DNA of 64,000 bases from the NCBI RefSeq assembly GCF_036699995.1, contig NZ_CP144906.1, positions 5,033,001-5,097,000 on the forward strand. The letters run 5' to 3'. Both the position numbers and the translations under genes were made by a program. Numbering within the stretch: position 1 is the first letter of the stretch; each line of letters opens with the position of its first letter. Origin of the DNA: Clostridium beijerinckii (lineage in GTDB: Bacteria > Bacillota > Clostridia > Clostridiales > Clostridiaceae). Of this stretch, positions 38,432 through 48,097 are shown in pieces. The notes under the pieces were generated by a model that was given only the letters and a program-made list of their open reading frames with translations, ran no database searches and had not been told where the DNA came from.

Positions 38432-39862
38432 CTATTTTCTCAAAATTATCTTTTTCAATAGTCTATATTCTTTTGTTATGTATAATCCTATAGCGTAAGT
38501 TATAGTTCCAATAATAAATTTAAATATTGCACTTACTAACATATTGTTTATTACTATTTTGCTTATTAATATATATCCTCCAACCATTAATACACCGATA
38601 ATAAGAATGTTTTTTAATTGTAATAAAAATGAAATAAAGCTTTTTTCAAATACATGCGTTATAAGTACATAGAAACATTGGATAAAGTTTAATATAAATG
38701 CTATAACTAATCCTAACGATAATATAATTAAACTTCTATTCATTATCCCTGTAACTATTGCACTTACAGTGAATATTGCTGATACTACTCCTGTAGAAAA
38801 TAATTTATTAACATACCCAGTAGCTTGAAATATTGATCCAATACTTGATAATACCATTTGTATCACAATTGTTATTGATAATATTTTAAATATTGGTATT
38901 GATGCGTCCCAATTAGGACCATACATTATGCGTATTATTTCATTTGCAGAAAAGAAGCAATATACGGTTATAAAAATTCCTAAATAAGCAAGAACTTTTA
39001 TAACTTTTATATATGTTTCATAAATTACGTCCTTTTGATTTTGATATTCAGATAATACTGGATGTAATACGGGTGTTATTACATTTGTTAAATTTTGTAC
39101 TGGATAAAGCATAAGTTTATAGGATTTATCATAATACCCTAAAGTTGATGCACCTAAGAACTTACCAATTAATATGTTATCTAGATTCCTGGTGAAATAA
39201 TTTATAAAATTAAATAAGAATTGAAAGCTTGAATAATTTTGTATCTTTTTTATTGAACTATATGAATAACCTCTATTTATTTTCAATTTACATATTCTAA
39301 AACATAATATAAAAATAAATAAACTTTTTAATATTGAATCGAAAACCAATGAATAATAAGAGAATCCTTTAAAGGCAAGAGATATTGTAAAAATACCAAC
39401 TATTACATTTACAATTATATTTATTATTCCTACTTGTTTAAATTTTTGAGCTTTATATAATATAGCATTTGGTACTATATTACATATAGAAAATAACACA
39501 GAAAAAGATAATAATCCTCCTAGTCTTATATATATCTTATCATTATAAAAATAAGCTATAAAATAAGAAAAAAAGTAAAATCCAATTGCTATAACTATAG
39601 ATCCAATTACTGAAAACTTAAATATATCTGAAACTTCTTTTTCATCTAAAGACTTATTTTGTATTATAGCAGGTCCTATCCCCATATCACCAAGCATATT
39701 GAAAAATGATATAAATACAGTTATTACTGCAATTATGCCAAAATCTGCTGGCATCAATAACCTAGCTAACACTGAATTTATAATTAACTGTGCAAATATA
39801 TTACTATATTTAGATATGAACGTAATCATTATTCCACTTTTTAAATTTGAATACTCTCTCAT
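38432..39862 (-). CDS. Polysaccharide flippase, Wzx/MOP family
   Basis: 476-residue integral membrane protein with about 12 to 14 hydrophobic segments. It is of the polysaccharide export (Polysacc_synt / WzxC) type and expected to flip undecaprenyl-linked repeat units across the membrane. Typical opening: SGIMITFISKYSNIFAQLII followed by ARLLMPADFGIIAV. The start ATG has GGAGG. It is the last gene of the exopolysaccharide cluster in transcription order, 37 bases after the preceding glycosyltransferase. No terminator was found directly after the stop; the long hairpin at 38167-38305 may serve. Confidence 0.9.
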   Translation of the reverse strand: MREYSNLKSGIMITFISKYSNIFAQLIINSVLARLLMPADFGIIAVITVFISFFNMLGDMGIGPAIIQNKSLDEKEVSDIFKFSVIGSIVIAIGFYFFSYFIAYFYNDKIYIRLGGLLSFSVLFSICNIVPNAILYKAQKFKQVGIINIIVNVIVGIFTISLAFKGFSYYSLVFDSILKSLFIFILCFRICKLKINRGYSYSSIKKIQNYSSFQFLFNFINYFTRNLDNILIGKFLGASTLGYYDKSYKLMLYPVQNLTNVITPVLHPVLSEYQNQKDVIYETYIKVIKVLAYLGIFITVYCFFSANEIIRIMYGPNWDASIPIFKILSITIVIQMVLSSIGSIFQATGYVNKLFSTGVVSAIFTVSAIVTGIMNRSLIILSLGLVIAFILNFIQCFYVLITHVFEKSFISFLLQLKNILIIGVLMVGGYILISKIVINNMLVSAIFKFIIGTITYAIGLYITKEYRLLKKIILRK

Positions 39863-39899
39863 TATTCCTCCGGTTATAAATACTTACATCATGCATCTA

Positions 39900-41078
39900 T
39901 TATTTTTCTATAATTTGAATCCACTGTTTAATAATATTATCTATCTTAAAATCTTTAGCTCTTTTTACAGATTCTAATGACATACTTGTTCTTTTCTCAT
40001 CATTTTCTATTAACGATATAATCTCATCAGCGAATTTGTTAATATTATAATCCCCAACTAAAACTCCATTTATGTTAGGCTTGCTTATTATTTCTTTAGG
40101 ACCAGAATTATCAAAAGCCACTACTGGCAATCCGCATTCCATTGCTTCTGTGATAGCTAATCCAAAGCCTTCCCATCTTGAAGTTGAAACAAAAATTGAA
40201 GATTCCAAATAATGATCTTTAACATTATCACATTGACCAAGCAATATTACATTATTTTTTAGATTATACTTTTCAATATGATTTATCAGACTTTCTCTAT
40301 CAGGACCTTCTCCAACTATTTTTAAAATCCAATCACTTTTCTTTTTGTGAATTATATTAAAAATTTTAATAAGAAGATCTAATCCCTTTTGCTGCTCTAG
40401 CAATCTTCCAACAAAAATTATACTTTTCTTATCGCACGAAGATTTTTTATTACATTCAAAACTTAAAGGGTTATAAATCACCTTGCAATCTATTCCTAAC
40501 TTTTCTTTATATTTAATCTTGTCATCATAAGTTAAAACTACATTACAATTTAATTTTGGTATATATCTTTTAAACAACTCGTCTTGCTTCCAATAATATT
40601 TGCCCTTATTATTTAAATACGCATCATAAGAATTATGCATCCATCCTATAGTCTTACCATTTAACTTATCACTTATTTTTCCAAGAACTATACTATAATA
40701 ACCTTCTATACCTATGATAACATCATAATTTCTTGTATTTAGATAATTTATAAACCTATCTTGAACTTCATTAGGACAATATCCATAAAGCAATAAATCA
40801 CTCATAACAGAATTGTTTAAAATTCCAGTTATAGAATTCACCTCTCTAGAAATCTTACAGATAACTTTGTTAGTAAACTTCTTATGTAACAGCCCCGAAT
40901 TAAACTTTATACTTACATTAGAATTCAAATTATACATTTCTCTATTAACTTTAAAAGTTCTATCTGTACAAATTACATCTACTTTATTATTTTTACTTAA
41001 TTCACTAGCTAAAACAGATACTACTCTTTGAACTCCTCCCAAATTAAAAATTGTGGTAGTTATAAAACATATTTTCAT
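39900..41078 (-). CDS. Glycosyltransferase family 4
   Basis: 392 residues, GT-B fold retaining transferase. The N-terminal nucleotide-sugar-side acceptor domain opens with ITTTIFNLGGVQRVVSVLA; the donor-binding half contains IIFVGRLLEQQKGLDLLI and the EX7E-type motif EGFGLAITEAMECGLPVVAF. The donor sugar and acceptor cannot be told from sequence. AAGGAG precedes the ATG. A MITE-like element (41101-41250) fills the gap to the preceding gene. It is part of the exopolysaccharide operon. Confidence 0.9.
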   Translation of the reverse strand: MKICFITTTIFNLGGVQRVVSVLASELSKNNKVDVICTDRTFKVNREMYNLNSNVSIKFNSGLLHKKFTNKVICKISREVNSITGILNNSVMSDLLLYGYCPNEVQDRFINYLNTRNYDVIIGIEGYYSIVLGKISDKLNGKTIGWMHNSYDAYLNNKGKYYWKQDELFKRYIPKLNCNVVLTYDDKIKYKEKLGIDCKVIYNPLSFECNKKSSCDKKSIIFVGRLLEQQKGLDLLIKIFNIIHKKKSDWILKIVGEGPDRESLINHIEKYNLKNNVILLGQCDNVKDHYLESSIFVSTSRWEGFGLAITEAMECGLPVVAFDNSGPKEIISKPNINGVLVGDYNINKFADEIISLIENDEKRTSMSLESVKRAKDFKIDNIIKQWIQIIEK

Positions 41079-41100
41079 AGTTTCTCCTTATAAAGGCACA

Positions 41101-41250
41101 TGAAAGAAAATAATGAACCAAAGATGCGCTGAATATTTCGTTTCAGACAAGGAAGTAAATTCATTTCATAACAATGCCTATTAACTAAATTTGCTGACGA
41201 AGTATACTGCGAAATAAGCAAACATACTAGTCTATTATTTTTTTTATTGT
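41101..41250. repeat. MITE-like inverted-repeat element (copy 3)
   Basis: Left end GAAAGAAAATAATGAACC (41102-41119), right end AGTCTATTATTTTTTTTATTG (41229-41249) in rough inverted match. The left end equals, apart from two bases, the reverse complement of the right end of the element at 45727-45939. The interior differs from the other copies. Confidence 0.5.
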
Positions 41251-41309
41251 GCTTGAGTACATACTAATATTTTCTTAACAAAGCCACTCTACCTTAAATC
41301 TATCATCTA

Positions 41310-42278
41310 TCATCTATTTTTTATTTTCTTCAGAACTGGGTATAAACCACAATTCCATAAAAATAACTTTAATTTATCGTCTTTAGATATTTCCTTTAAA
41401 AATAAAAAATCTTTATTTTTCACACTTAATTCATCATACTTACTTTTCTTAAAACTTTTTAGATTATTCCCCTCATGTGCATTAGTGTAGTGAGCTATAA
41501 AATGAGATAGAACTTTGACTCTAAAAATGTTTAAGCTTTTCTTATCTACTTTTATATTTTTATCTTCTATATAATTTATAATACTACTCATAGCAAAATA
41601 GTAATCTTCTGCGAGCTTAGCATTTTTCTTATGAACTGTTGATGTTGCTCTTTGTCTATAGTAATACAATGGTTTATCTATGAAAGCTATTCCCTTGCTA
41701 GAATGTATTGCTTTAAAAACTGGAAATGCATCCTGAATATATCTATGAGGTTCAAACTTAAACTTAATCTGTTTCAATAATTCAGTTCTAAAAAACTTAT
41801 TCCATAATTGACCTTGCAATTCATAATTCAGCATAAGATTCATAACCTCATAATTGTTATATATTTTTCTTGGATCTACTCTATATTTCTCAATATAGTT
41901 TCTGCTATCTTTTTCATCATAATATACGTAATATTCACTTATTACTATATCCACATTAACTTTTTCTGCTCTATTGTACATATTCTCAAGCATATCTGAT
42001 TCTAAAAAATCATCTGGATCAATATATATAGTATATTCACCTTTTATACAATCAAATGCTGTGTTTCTAGCAACAGATACACCTTGATTTTTTTGATACA
42101 ATATAGTGAAATCTTCAAATTTATCTTCATAATCTTTAACTATATCCATAGTTTTATCCGTTGATCCATCATCAACAATCAATATTTGCAAATCTTTATA
42201 CGTCTGCATTAAAAGACTATCTAAACATTCTTTAATATACTCTTCAACATTATAAACTGGAATAATAACACTTATCAT
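41310..42278 (-). CDS. Glycosyltransferase family 2
   Basis: 322 residues, GT-A inverting transferase. It opens ISVIIPVYNVEEYIKECLDSL, with the nucleotide-binding Asp in VDDGSTDKT and the metal-binding motif YIDPDDFLE (a DxD equivalent). The C-terminal part is charged and without membrane segments, so the enzyme is probably peripheral. AAGGAG precedes the ATG. It is 42 bases from the upstream transferase gene, in the same operon. Confidence 0.9.
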   Translation of the reverse strand: MISVIIPVYNVEEYIKECLDSLLMQTYKDLQILIVDDGSTDKTMDIVKDYEDKFEDFTILYQKNQGVSVARNTAFDCIKGEYTIYIDPDDFLESDMLENMYNRAEKVNVDIVISEYYVYYDEKDSRNYIEKYRVDPRKIYNNYEVMNLMLNYELQGQLWNKFFRTELLKQIKFKFEPHRYIQDAFPVFKAIHSSKGIAFIDKPLYYYRQRATSTVHKKNAKLAEDYYFAMSSIINYIEDKNIKVDKKSLNIFRVKVLSHFIAHYTNAHEGNNLKSFKKSKYDELSVKNKDFLFLKEISKDDKLKLFLWNCGLYPVLKKIKNR

Positions 42279-42319
42279 ATATTTGTTCTCCTTGAACCGC
42301 TAAGATATTCTATACTAAA

Positions 42320-43480
42320 TTATTTATTACCACTTTTTTGATTATTATCAACATTCATATATAAGTTTTCCAAGTTTCTTGATATTGCCATAGCACTAAA
42401 ACCTGATTTTATAATATCTTCAGAGGTATCCTTTCTACTATATCCATCTTTATATTTCAGAATTATCTTTGCCCATTCCTCTGGTGGACTATCTAAAGAA
42501 AGAGATTTCCAATAATGAGTTATTTTTATTTCATTGCTTATAGCATCAGAAGCTACAGCCATCAAAGCTGCGGCTTGAACTTCTATTCCAACCACTGGAA
42601 GCCCCTCATAATGAGATGGGAAAACAAATATATCAGACGCTTGTAGAATGTTATGAATTTCATTACAAAGTCCATAAAATATTACTTTATCCTCTAAATT
42701 CAGTGATCTAACCTTATCCTGAATCTTTTCTTTTAATTCTCCCTCTCCAATTAGCAATAGCACTGAATTACTATATTGCTTATTCACAGAATTAAAAATA
42801 TCTATTAAGAAATCATGGTTTTTTTGATAGCTAAAGCGTCCCACATGAGTTAATACAAATTTGTCTTCCAACTTTAATTTTCTTCTATATTCTTCTCTTA
42901 CATTTTTATTATAAATAAACTTTTTTTCATCAATACCATTATTTATAACCTTGGCTTTTTCATCTCTTACATCTTCCTTGGAAAACATCCATTGTGCCGC
43001 ATTAGTTGAGCATGCAAATTCATAATCAACTACATATTTCCAAAGACTTCTTATAATGTTCTGTATTCCTAAATGTAAATGATAAAACCTCTTATCTCTG
43101 CTTATTCTATCATTATGTGAATGCATAATAATTGTAGGTGTTTTACATATCTTAAAAACAACTGCTTCAAAAAAGCTTTTTGCACGATCCCCGTGTATAT
43201 GTACTACTGAATATTTTTTATCTTTTTGCAATCTATATAAATCCATAAAAGATTTCAGCCTTTTAATCCCAGTATTTTTTTCTAGACATATTATTTCTCC
43301 ACCCATTTTCTCAACACTTTCATCATAGAATTCAGTTTCTTCTTTATTCTTATATACTACATAATCAAATTTAATTTTATCTAAATGCATATTTCTATTT
43401 ATATTTAATATAAAGGCTTGAATTCCTCCAGCTCCTAATGAATCCACAACTTGGAGAACTCTTAACGTTTTATTTTCCAT
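42320..43480 (-). CDS. Glycosyltransferase family 4
   Basis: 386 residues, similar to EpsF/CapM-type capsular transferases. Features: RVLQVVDSLGAGGIQAFI at the N-terminus, IHGDRAKSF and MHSHND in the acceptor half, FVLTHVGRFSYQKNH and SHYEGLPVVGIEVQAA in the donor half. The last segment departs from the usual E(x7)E spacing but keeps both acidic residues. GAAGGAAGG precedes the ATG. It lies between the polymerase and the family 2 transferase. Confidence 0.88.
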   Translation of the reverse strand: MENKTLRVLQVVDSLGAGGIQAFILNINRNMHLDKIKFDYVVYKNKEETEFYDESVEKMGGEIICLEKNTGIKRLKSFMDLYRLQKDKKYSVVHIHGDRAKSFFEAVVFKICKTPTIIMHSHNDRISRDKRFYHLHLGIQNIIRSLWKYVVDYEFACSTNAAQWMFSKEDVRDEKAKVINNGIDEKKFIYNKNVREEYRRKLKLEDKFVLTHVGRFSYQKNHDFLIDIFNSVNKQYSNSVLLLIGEGELKEKIQDKVRSLNLEDKVIFYGLCNEIHNILQASDIFVFPSHYEGLPVVGIEVQAAALMAVASDAISNEIKITHYWKSLSLDSPPEEWAKIILKYKDGYSRKDTSEDIIKSGFSAMAISRNLENLYMNVDNNQKSGNK

Positions 43481-43614
43481 AACAACCTTCCTTCATCTGA
43501 TATCAGGCACTATAATCCTCATTCACATATATGAAATTTCGTTTTCTAAGATTCATGAGTAAATTCTTCTCATAAAATCACTCTTAACTTATAAATAGAT
43601 AATTAATTTTTATC

Positions 43615-44844
43615 TTATTCTATACTAGCAGTAGTACATTCTTGCGAATCACTGTCTATAATGTTGTTTCCTAGATACGTAGCAATCACAGCAAAAGTAA
43701 AGCAGCCTGTTACATCCGTAAATATAGCTTCTGCAGTAGATGCTATTAAAATATATAATAGCAGCAAAAATGCCGCTGATTGAATTTCTCTGTTATACTG
43801 ATATCTTTTCTGTATTGATTTAAATATATTCAATATAATCCATAAAAATATAATTAAACCCAAAAAGCCAAATTGACCATATACATAAGGCCAAAAAGTA
43901 TCACCAATATACGAATGAGCGGTTTCCTCTAATCCACTAACTAAATTTATTCCATATTCATAATATATAGGTGAATAATAATCTCCGGATATTTCTGATG
44001 CAAAGGTTCCAAAACCACTTCCAAAAGGTATATATTTACAAGCTAGTTTATAACCTACTATAAATAGCGCTGGCCGAGCAGCTGTAAGATAATATGATGC
44101 ATATTCCATTATTTTGTTATATGTCGAGAAGATTCCTATGACAGCAAGTATCAATATATATCTTATTTTTATAGATTTAGCATATTTCATAACTAATTTC
44201 ATAAAGAAATATCCTAATATGAATACAAATGCTTTATTTCTTAATGTAAAAAACAATATAGCTATTGATTCAAAAATAATAAAATTATCAAACTTTTTTC
44301 TATTATCACTTAATATTACACATAAAAATATTACAATAGCTGAAACCAAATATGTTGGATGCTGATATAGAAATTTATAACTTCTTATTCCATATCTTAT
44401 ATCTGATGACATTCCTATATCATGAATTATGTTTAAAATCAAAAAAGTAAATATTACATTTACATAAATTCTTGATCTTTTTGCTACCTTTTCTAACAAT
44501 AAATCTTTATCTATATCATTTGATACAATTAGCGTAAATGTGTAACAAACTACAAATTTACTTATAGCTAAAATATCTTTATATATGGCAATCTTCTCTG
44601 GTTGAATTTTATGCATTACGTTTCCTGCTACTCCTACAAGTAGCAAACAAAAAAATAAAATTATAGATTTAACTTCACTAGAATACATGCTTATTTTATT
44701 TTTTCCATTAAATATATAAAAAACTGATAGAATTATCAGCATAAATGTGAATAGCTCATCAATATACCCCAATTGTGGAATATACGCAATTAGACAATTT
44801 TGAAAGATAAAAATATCAAATAATACATTCAAAACGAAAAGCAT
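43615..44844 (-). CDS. Wzy-like polysaccharide polymerase
   Basis: 409 residues with about 11 hydrophobic segments and a long outside loop near residues 255-310 (GFGTFASEISGDYYSPIYYE), the layout of O-antigen/exopolysaccharide polymerases, which share little sequence. The assignment rests on topology, size and its place in a cluster that also has a flippase and transferases. GGGAG precedes the ATG. The region upstream contains a MITE-like element (44868-45010). Confidence 0.78.
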   Translation of the reverse strand: MLFVLNVLFDIFIFQNCLIAYIPQLGYIDELFTFMLIILSVFYIFNGKNKISMYSSEVKSIILFFCLLLVGVAGNVMHKIQPEKIAIYKDILAISKFVVCYTFTLIVSNDIDKDLLLEKVAKRSRIYVNVIFTFLILNIIHDIGMSSDIRYGIRSYKFLYQHPTYLVSAIVIFLCVILSDNRKKFDNFIIFESIAILFFTLRNKAFVFILGYFFMKLVMKYAKSIKIRYILILAVIGIFSTYNKIMEYASYYLTAARPALFIVGYKLACKYIPFGSGFGTFASEISGDYYSPIYYEYGINLVSGLEETAHSYIGDTFWPYVYGQFGFLGLIIFLWIILNIFKSIQKRYQYNREIQSAAFLLLLYILIASTAEAIFTDVTGCFTFAVIATYLGNNIIDSDSQECTTASIE

Positions 44845-44867
44845 CTGTTACTCCCTTCTTAGGCATA

Positions 44868-45010
44868 ATCAAAAAAATAACAAATCCATCTGCTAAGCCC
44901 ATTTCCCATTATGCTATGTTAGCAGATTACCTAATAGCCCGCTATGAGACCAATCTGCTTCCTTGCCTAATGAAAATAATCATAGCATTTTGGACTTGTT
45001 ATTTTTTTAT
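44868..45010. repeat. MITE-like inverted-repeat element (copy 1)
   Basis: Terminal inverted repeats AAAAAAATAACAAATCC (44871-44887) and GGACTTGTTATTTTTTT (44992-45008), 16 of 17 matching. Inner segments also pair (CCATTATGCTATG with CATAGCATTTTGG; AGCAGATT with AATCTGCT), so the whole can fold into one hairpin. No open reading frame of note. Confidence 0.7.
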
Positions 45011-45144
45011 ATGACTGAATTTAAAGTTCTATATATAGATTACCCCAAAGTTGAAATTATATATTCATCTTTGGATAAATATAAAGAAAATAACAGATTA
45101 AAGAGACGATATATATCATCTAATAGAGAAGAATTTGACTGTCA

Positions 45145-45702
45145 TTACAGTTCTTTAATAAGTTTAGCGGGAACCCCACCGTAAATCCCTTTATTAACAA
45201 TGTTTTTAGTTACAACTGAATTTGCAGCAACAACAACTTTGTCGCATATATTTACTCCACGTGTAATAGTAGAATTACACCCAATCCAAATATTATTACC
45301 TATATTTATTTCTTTAGTATTATAGCCTTGAGATATTATTGGCTTATCGCTAATATCATAGCGATGATCATGATCAAAAATCCCTATATTAGGTCCAAAT
45401 AAACAATCTGATCCGATACTTATTTTTTCTAAAGATACTACTTTATTATTAGTATTAAAAAATGTATTCTCTCCAACATAAATACTTCCATTTATACATT
45501 CGAAGCTGCAATAATCTTCGATATAAACATTATTGCCAAGAGATAATACATTTCCTTTACTTATTCTTATTTTTACACCTTTACCTATATAAAGTGATTT
45601 TAAATTCTTAATTTTAAACTCAATTCTATTACTATATCTTATTTTTAATACAATAATTCTCATTAATGATCTTAAATACTTAATGCCTTTTCCAATCATC
45701 AT
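45145..45702 (-). CDS. Hexapeptide-repeat acyltransferase (WbbJ/LbH type)
   Basis: 185 residues with left-handed beta-helix hexapeptide repeats (IYVGEN, ISIGSD, INIGNNIWIG) and the catalytic-type FDHDHRYD segment of maltose/galactoside O-acetyltransferase relatives. It probably transfers an acetyl group from acetyl-CoA to a sugar of the repeat unit. AGGTGAG precedes tandem ATGs at 45702. MITE-like elements lie on both sides of the gene (44868-45010 and 45727-45939). Confidence 0.87.
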   Translation of the reverse strand: MMIGKGIKYLRSLMRIIVLKIRYSNRIEFKIKNLKSLYIGKGVKIRISKGNVLSLGNNVYIEDYCSFECINGSIYVGENTFFNTNNKVVSLEKISIGSDCLFGPNIGIFDHDHRYDISDKPIISQGYNTKEINIGNNIWIGCNSTITRGVNICDKVVVAANSVVTKNIVNKGIYGGVPAKLIKEL

Positions 45703-45726
45703 TTATCTCACCTAACTTAAATTATA

Positions 45727-45939
45727 ATCAAAAAAATAACAAATCCATCTACCAATCCTGTTTTCCATTATAGAGGGAACTCGACTTGTTACGCTCCATG
45801 AGTAAGCGATTCACACCAAATCATAGATTTTGGTTCTCTTCTTACCAGCAGATTTTACTAATAGACTCGCTATGATCCCAATCTGCTTCCTCACATAATG
45901 AAAAATAATCATGACATTTTGGACTCATTATTTTCTTTC
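45727..45939. repeat. MITE-like inverted-repeat element (copy 2)
   Basis: The left end is identical to copy 1 over AATCAAAAAAATAACAAATC and onward; the right part AATCTGCTTCCT and TTTTGGACT also match, while an extra segment of about 70 bases (near 45770-45845) interrupts the middle. The right end GGACTCATTATTTTCTTTC carries the stop codon and last codons of the glycosyltransferase at 45928. Confidence 0.65.
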
Positions 45940-47016
45940 ATTGCTTAAAATTTCTTTATATTTTTTAAGATGCAATTTAAAATATATCTCTTTATTGAAT
46001 TTATTATTGAAAATTTCAAAGCAATTCCCCTTCATATAAGAATATTTTTCTTCATCTTCATATAATTCAACTATTTTTTCTTTAAAGCCTTCAATATCTT
46101 TAGCCTCTACTAAATATCCATTATATCCATTTTCTATTTCTTCATTTGTTCCATCTATATTGGTAGCTACAACTGGAATTCCTTGTGAAAATGCTTCTAG
46201 CGGAGTTAGAGGTAAACCTTCTATATAGGAACATAGTAATAATACATCTATATATTTTAGGTATTCTATAATGTTATCCTTAGCTCCCAGCGGATAAATA
46301 TAATCTTCTAATTTCTCTTTCCTTATAAGTTCTTTAATATTGCTTAATTCTGGTCCATCGCCTATTAATACAAACTTTATTTTTTCATTTTCTAATGCAG
46401 TACTTTTTGCTATAGAAATAAAATCATAAACTCCTTTATAATCTACTATTCTACTTACTTGAGCTGCTATAAAGTATCCTTTTTTCTTTAGCTCTAAAAG
46501 CTTATCATCAACTTCTTTACTATCATGCTCAGTTTCTACAGTGTTATATATAGTTTTTATATTCCTTTCTTCTAAACCAGCCTTTTCAATTAAAATTCTT
46601 TTAGCTGCTTCACTTACAGTTATTGTTTTAATACCTTTTAAAGATACATTCGTTAACTTAAACTTATCTTCTATACATAAATGTTGAGTATGTATTACTT
46701 TAACTTTAGTAATTTTCGATATTAATTTAGCTAATAATGTTGTCATTCTATGATGACTATGAATTATATCTATATTTTCTTTTTTCACTATCTTATATAT
46801 AGCTATTAAGTTATTTAATATAACATCAGGATTCTTGGAATCTGTATTTAAAATATTGTAGTGTTTAACTCCCATCTTTTCTAAATCCTTAGTTAATTCA
46901 CCACCCATACTTGCAACTATAACTTTATTACTACTATTGAATAATTTACATAGTTGAATAATACATTTCTCAACTCCTCCAAGACCCATACCTCTGTTAA
47001 GATATAATATATTCAT
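45928..47016 (-). CDS. Glycosyltransferase family 4
   Basis: 362 residues from the ATG at 47014-47016, behind AAAGGAG; a TTG one codon upstream is possible. The N-terminal motif is LNRGMGLGGVEKCIIQL; the donor half has GYFIAAQVSRIVDYKGVYDF and EGLPLTPLEAFSQGIPVVAT with the EX7E pair. The C-terminal codons NERK and the stop lie inside the end of a MITE-like element, so the natural C-terminus may have been altered by its insertion. It follows the Alg13-like gene by 30 bases. Confidence 0.9.
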   Translation of the reverse strand: MNILYLNRGMGLGGVEKCIIQLCKLFNSSNKVIVASMGGELTKDLEKMGVKHYNILNTDSKNPDVILNNLIAIYKIVKKENIDIIHSHHRMTTLLAKLISKITKVKVIHTQHLCIEDKFKLTNVSLKGIKTITVSEAAKRILIEKAGLEERNIKTIYNTVETEHDSKEVDDKLLELKKKGYFIAAQVSRIVDYKGVYDFISIAKSTALENEKIKFVLIGDGPELSNIKELIRKEKLEDYIYPLGAKDNIIEYLKYIDVLLLCSYIEGLPLTPLEAFSQGIPVVATNIDGTNEEIENGYNGYLVEAKDIEGFKEKIVELYEDEEKYSYMKGNCFEIFNNKFNKEIYFKLHLKKYKEILSNERK

Positions 47017-47046
47017 CAATAATCTCCTTTATTTATGAATGCTGGT

Positions 47047-47535
47047 CTACATTATCTGGCCGATTACATTATCAAACTTTCTAATGAAGTCATTTTTATT
47101 AGAACTATATGTATTACATTTTGCCGATAATTCTTTATAATTACTTATTACGCTACATAAATCTTCTATATCATATACTCCAATGATCTTTGAATTTTTA
47201 TCTAATCTTTTGGTAAAAAGTATTTGATGATCATCAACATGTTCATCAAACTCTGGATCTCTTGGCACTACAATTGGAACCTTATTATATTGGAGAGGAT
47301 GAAATATACTTCCTGGTCCTCCGTGAGTTATGATTATATCACTTTTTCTCACATATTCATCCATTTCATCATATCCAATCATTTTCTTGTATTCATAATT
47401 TTTAGGCTCATAATTACAGTACCCAACTTGAGCAAATACTTCTTCTTTAATATCTCCACTTTCAATTAATTTATCCAATTGGATAAATAATCTTTCCATA
47501 CCTTGTTCATGTGTTCCTACTGTTACAAATATCAA
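47047..47535 (-). CDS. Alg13-like glycosyltransferase subunit (PssE/EpsF type)
   Basis: 162 residues, the catalytic C-terminal half of a split GT28-type transferase; the partner is the Alg14-like product encoded just upstream. It opens IFVTVGTHEQGMERLF and has the donor-site motif ITHGGPGSIFHPLQY. The conserved N-terminus begins at a TTG (47533-47535) with GGAGGG six bases before it; upstream in-frame codons belong to the overlap and do not match the family. The TTG overlaps the TGA of the upstream gene by four bases, indicating translational coupling. Confidence 0.88.
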   Translation of the reverse strand: MIFVTVGTHEQGMERLFIQLDKLIESGDIKEEVFAQVGYCNYEPKNYEYKKMIGYDEMDEYVRKSDIIITHGGPGSIFHPLQYNKVPIVVPRDPEFDEHVDDHQILFTKRLDKNSKIIGVYDIEDLCSVISNYKELSAKCNTYSSNKNDFIRKFDNVIGQIM

Positions 47536-47981
47536 AATAATCCCTCCAATACTTGTCCTCTTGGGTAAAACTTCTTTTGTTCTTCCCATTGTAATATAAA
47601 TAAATCGCTTATAGGATAAACTACCTTCCCCGTTATAGTTGGTTTTTCTATCCTATCATACACTTCAATATAAACAACTTTTGCACCAAATAATTTCCCA
47701 ATATAGAAAAATGGAATTGCAGGCGCTGCACCAGTGCTGACAATTAAATCTGGTTTTTCTTTAAGTAATATTTTTATTGATAGAAATGTATTTTTGATTA
47801 AATTTTTTATATTTCTATTGGTGGGAAAATAGCACCAATATTTTTTTTCATCTTTAAGTATTGATTTAGAATCTTCCTTTTCAAAGGTTACCCAAAATCT
47901 CTCCTTATCTTTCCACCACTCTTTTAATTGGATTAAATGAGTTAAGTGACCACCACTTGATGTTATAAAACATACCTTCAT
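47532..47981 (-). CDS. Alg14-like glycosyltransferase subunit (PssD/EpsE type)
   Basis: 149 residues from the ATG at 47979-47981, behind AAGGAGG. It is the membrane-anchoring, acceptor-side half of the split transferase: KVCFITSSGGHLTHLIQL at the N-terminus, then LIVSTGAAPAIPFFYIGKL and a hydrophobic stretch for membrane association. It pairs with the Alg13-like protein to add a sugar to the lipid-linked precursor, usually the second residue. Its stop overlaps the partner start (TTGA). Confidence 0.88.
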   Translation of the reverse strand: MKVCFITSSGGHLTHLIQLKEWWKDKERFWVTFEKEDSKSILKDEKKYWCYFPTNRNIKNLIKNTFLSIKILLKEKPDLIVSTGAAPAIPFFYIGKLFGAKVVYIEVYDRIEKPTITGKVVYPISDLFILQWEEQKKFYPRGQVLEGLF

Positions 47982-48048
47982 AATATTCTCCTCCTTAACC
48001 ATTTAAAAATTTACCATGCCATGGTTAGCATTCTTTAATCTATGAGTT

Positions 48049-48073
48049 CAGATGGAGTCACCATGTCCATCTG
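48049..48073. repeat. Small perfect stem-loop within the exopolysaccharide operon
   Basis: CAGATGGA (48049-48056) / TCCATCTG (48066-48073) between the UDP-glucose dehydrogenase and Alg14-like genes, with no T-run on the coding strand. It may be a processing or pausing site. Confidence 0.4.
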
Positions 48074-48097
48074 AAAAGTTTCATTTAATTACCCTTG

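Noticed and set aside
44963..45184. Plus-strand frame of 73 codons
   Set aside because: Overlaps the MITE-like element and the end of the acyltransferase gene; no family resemblance.
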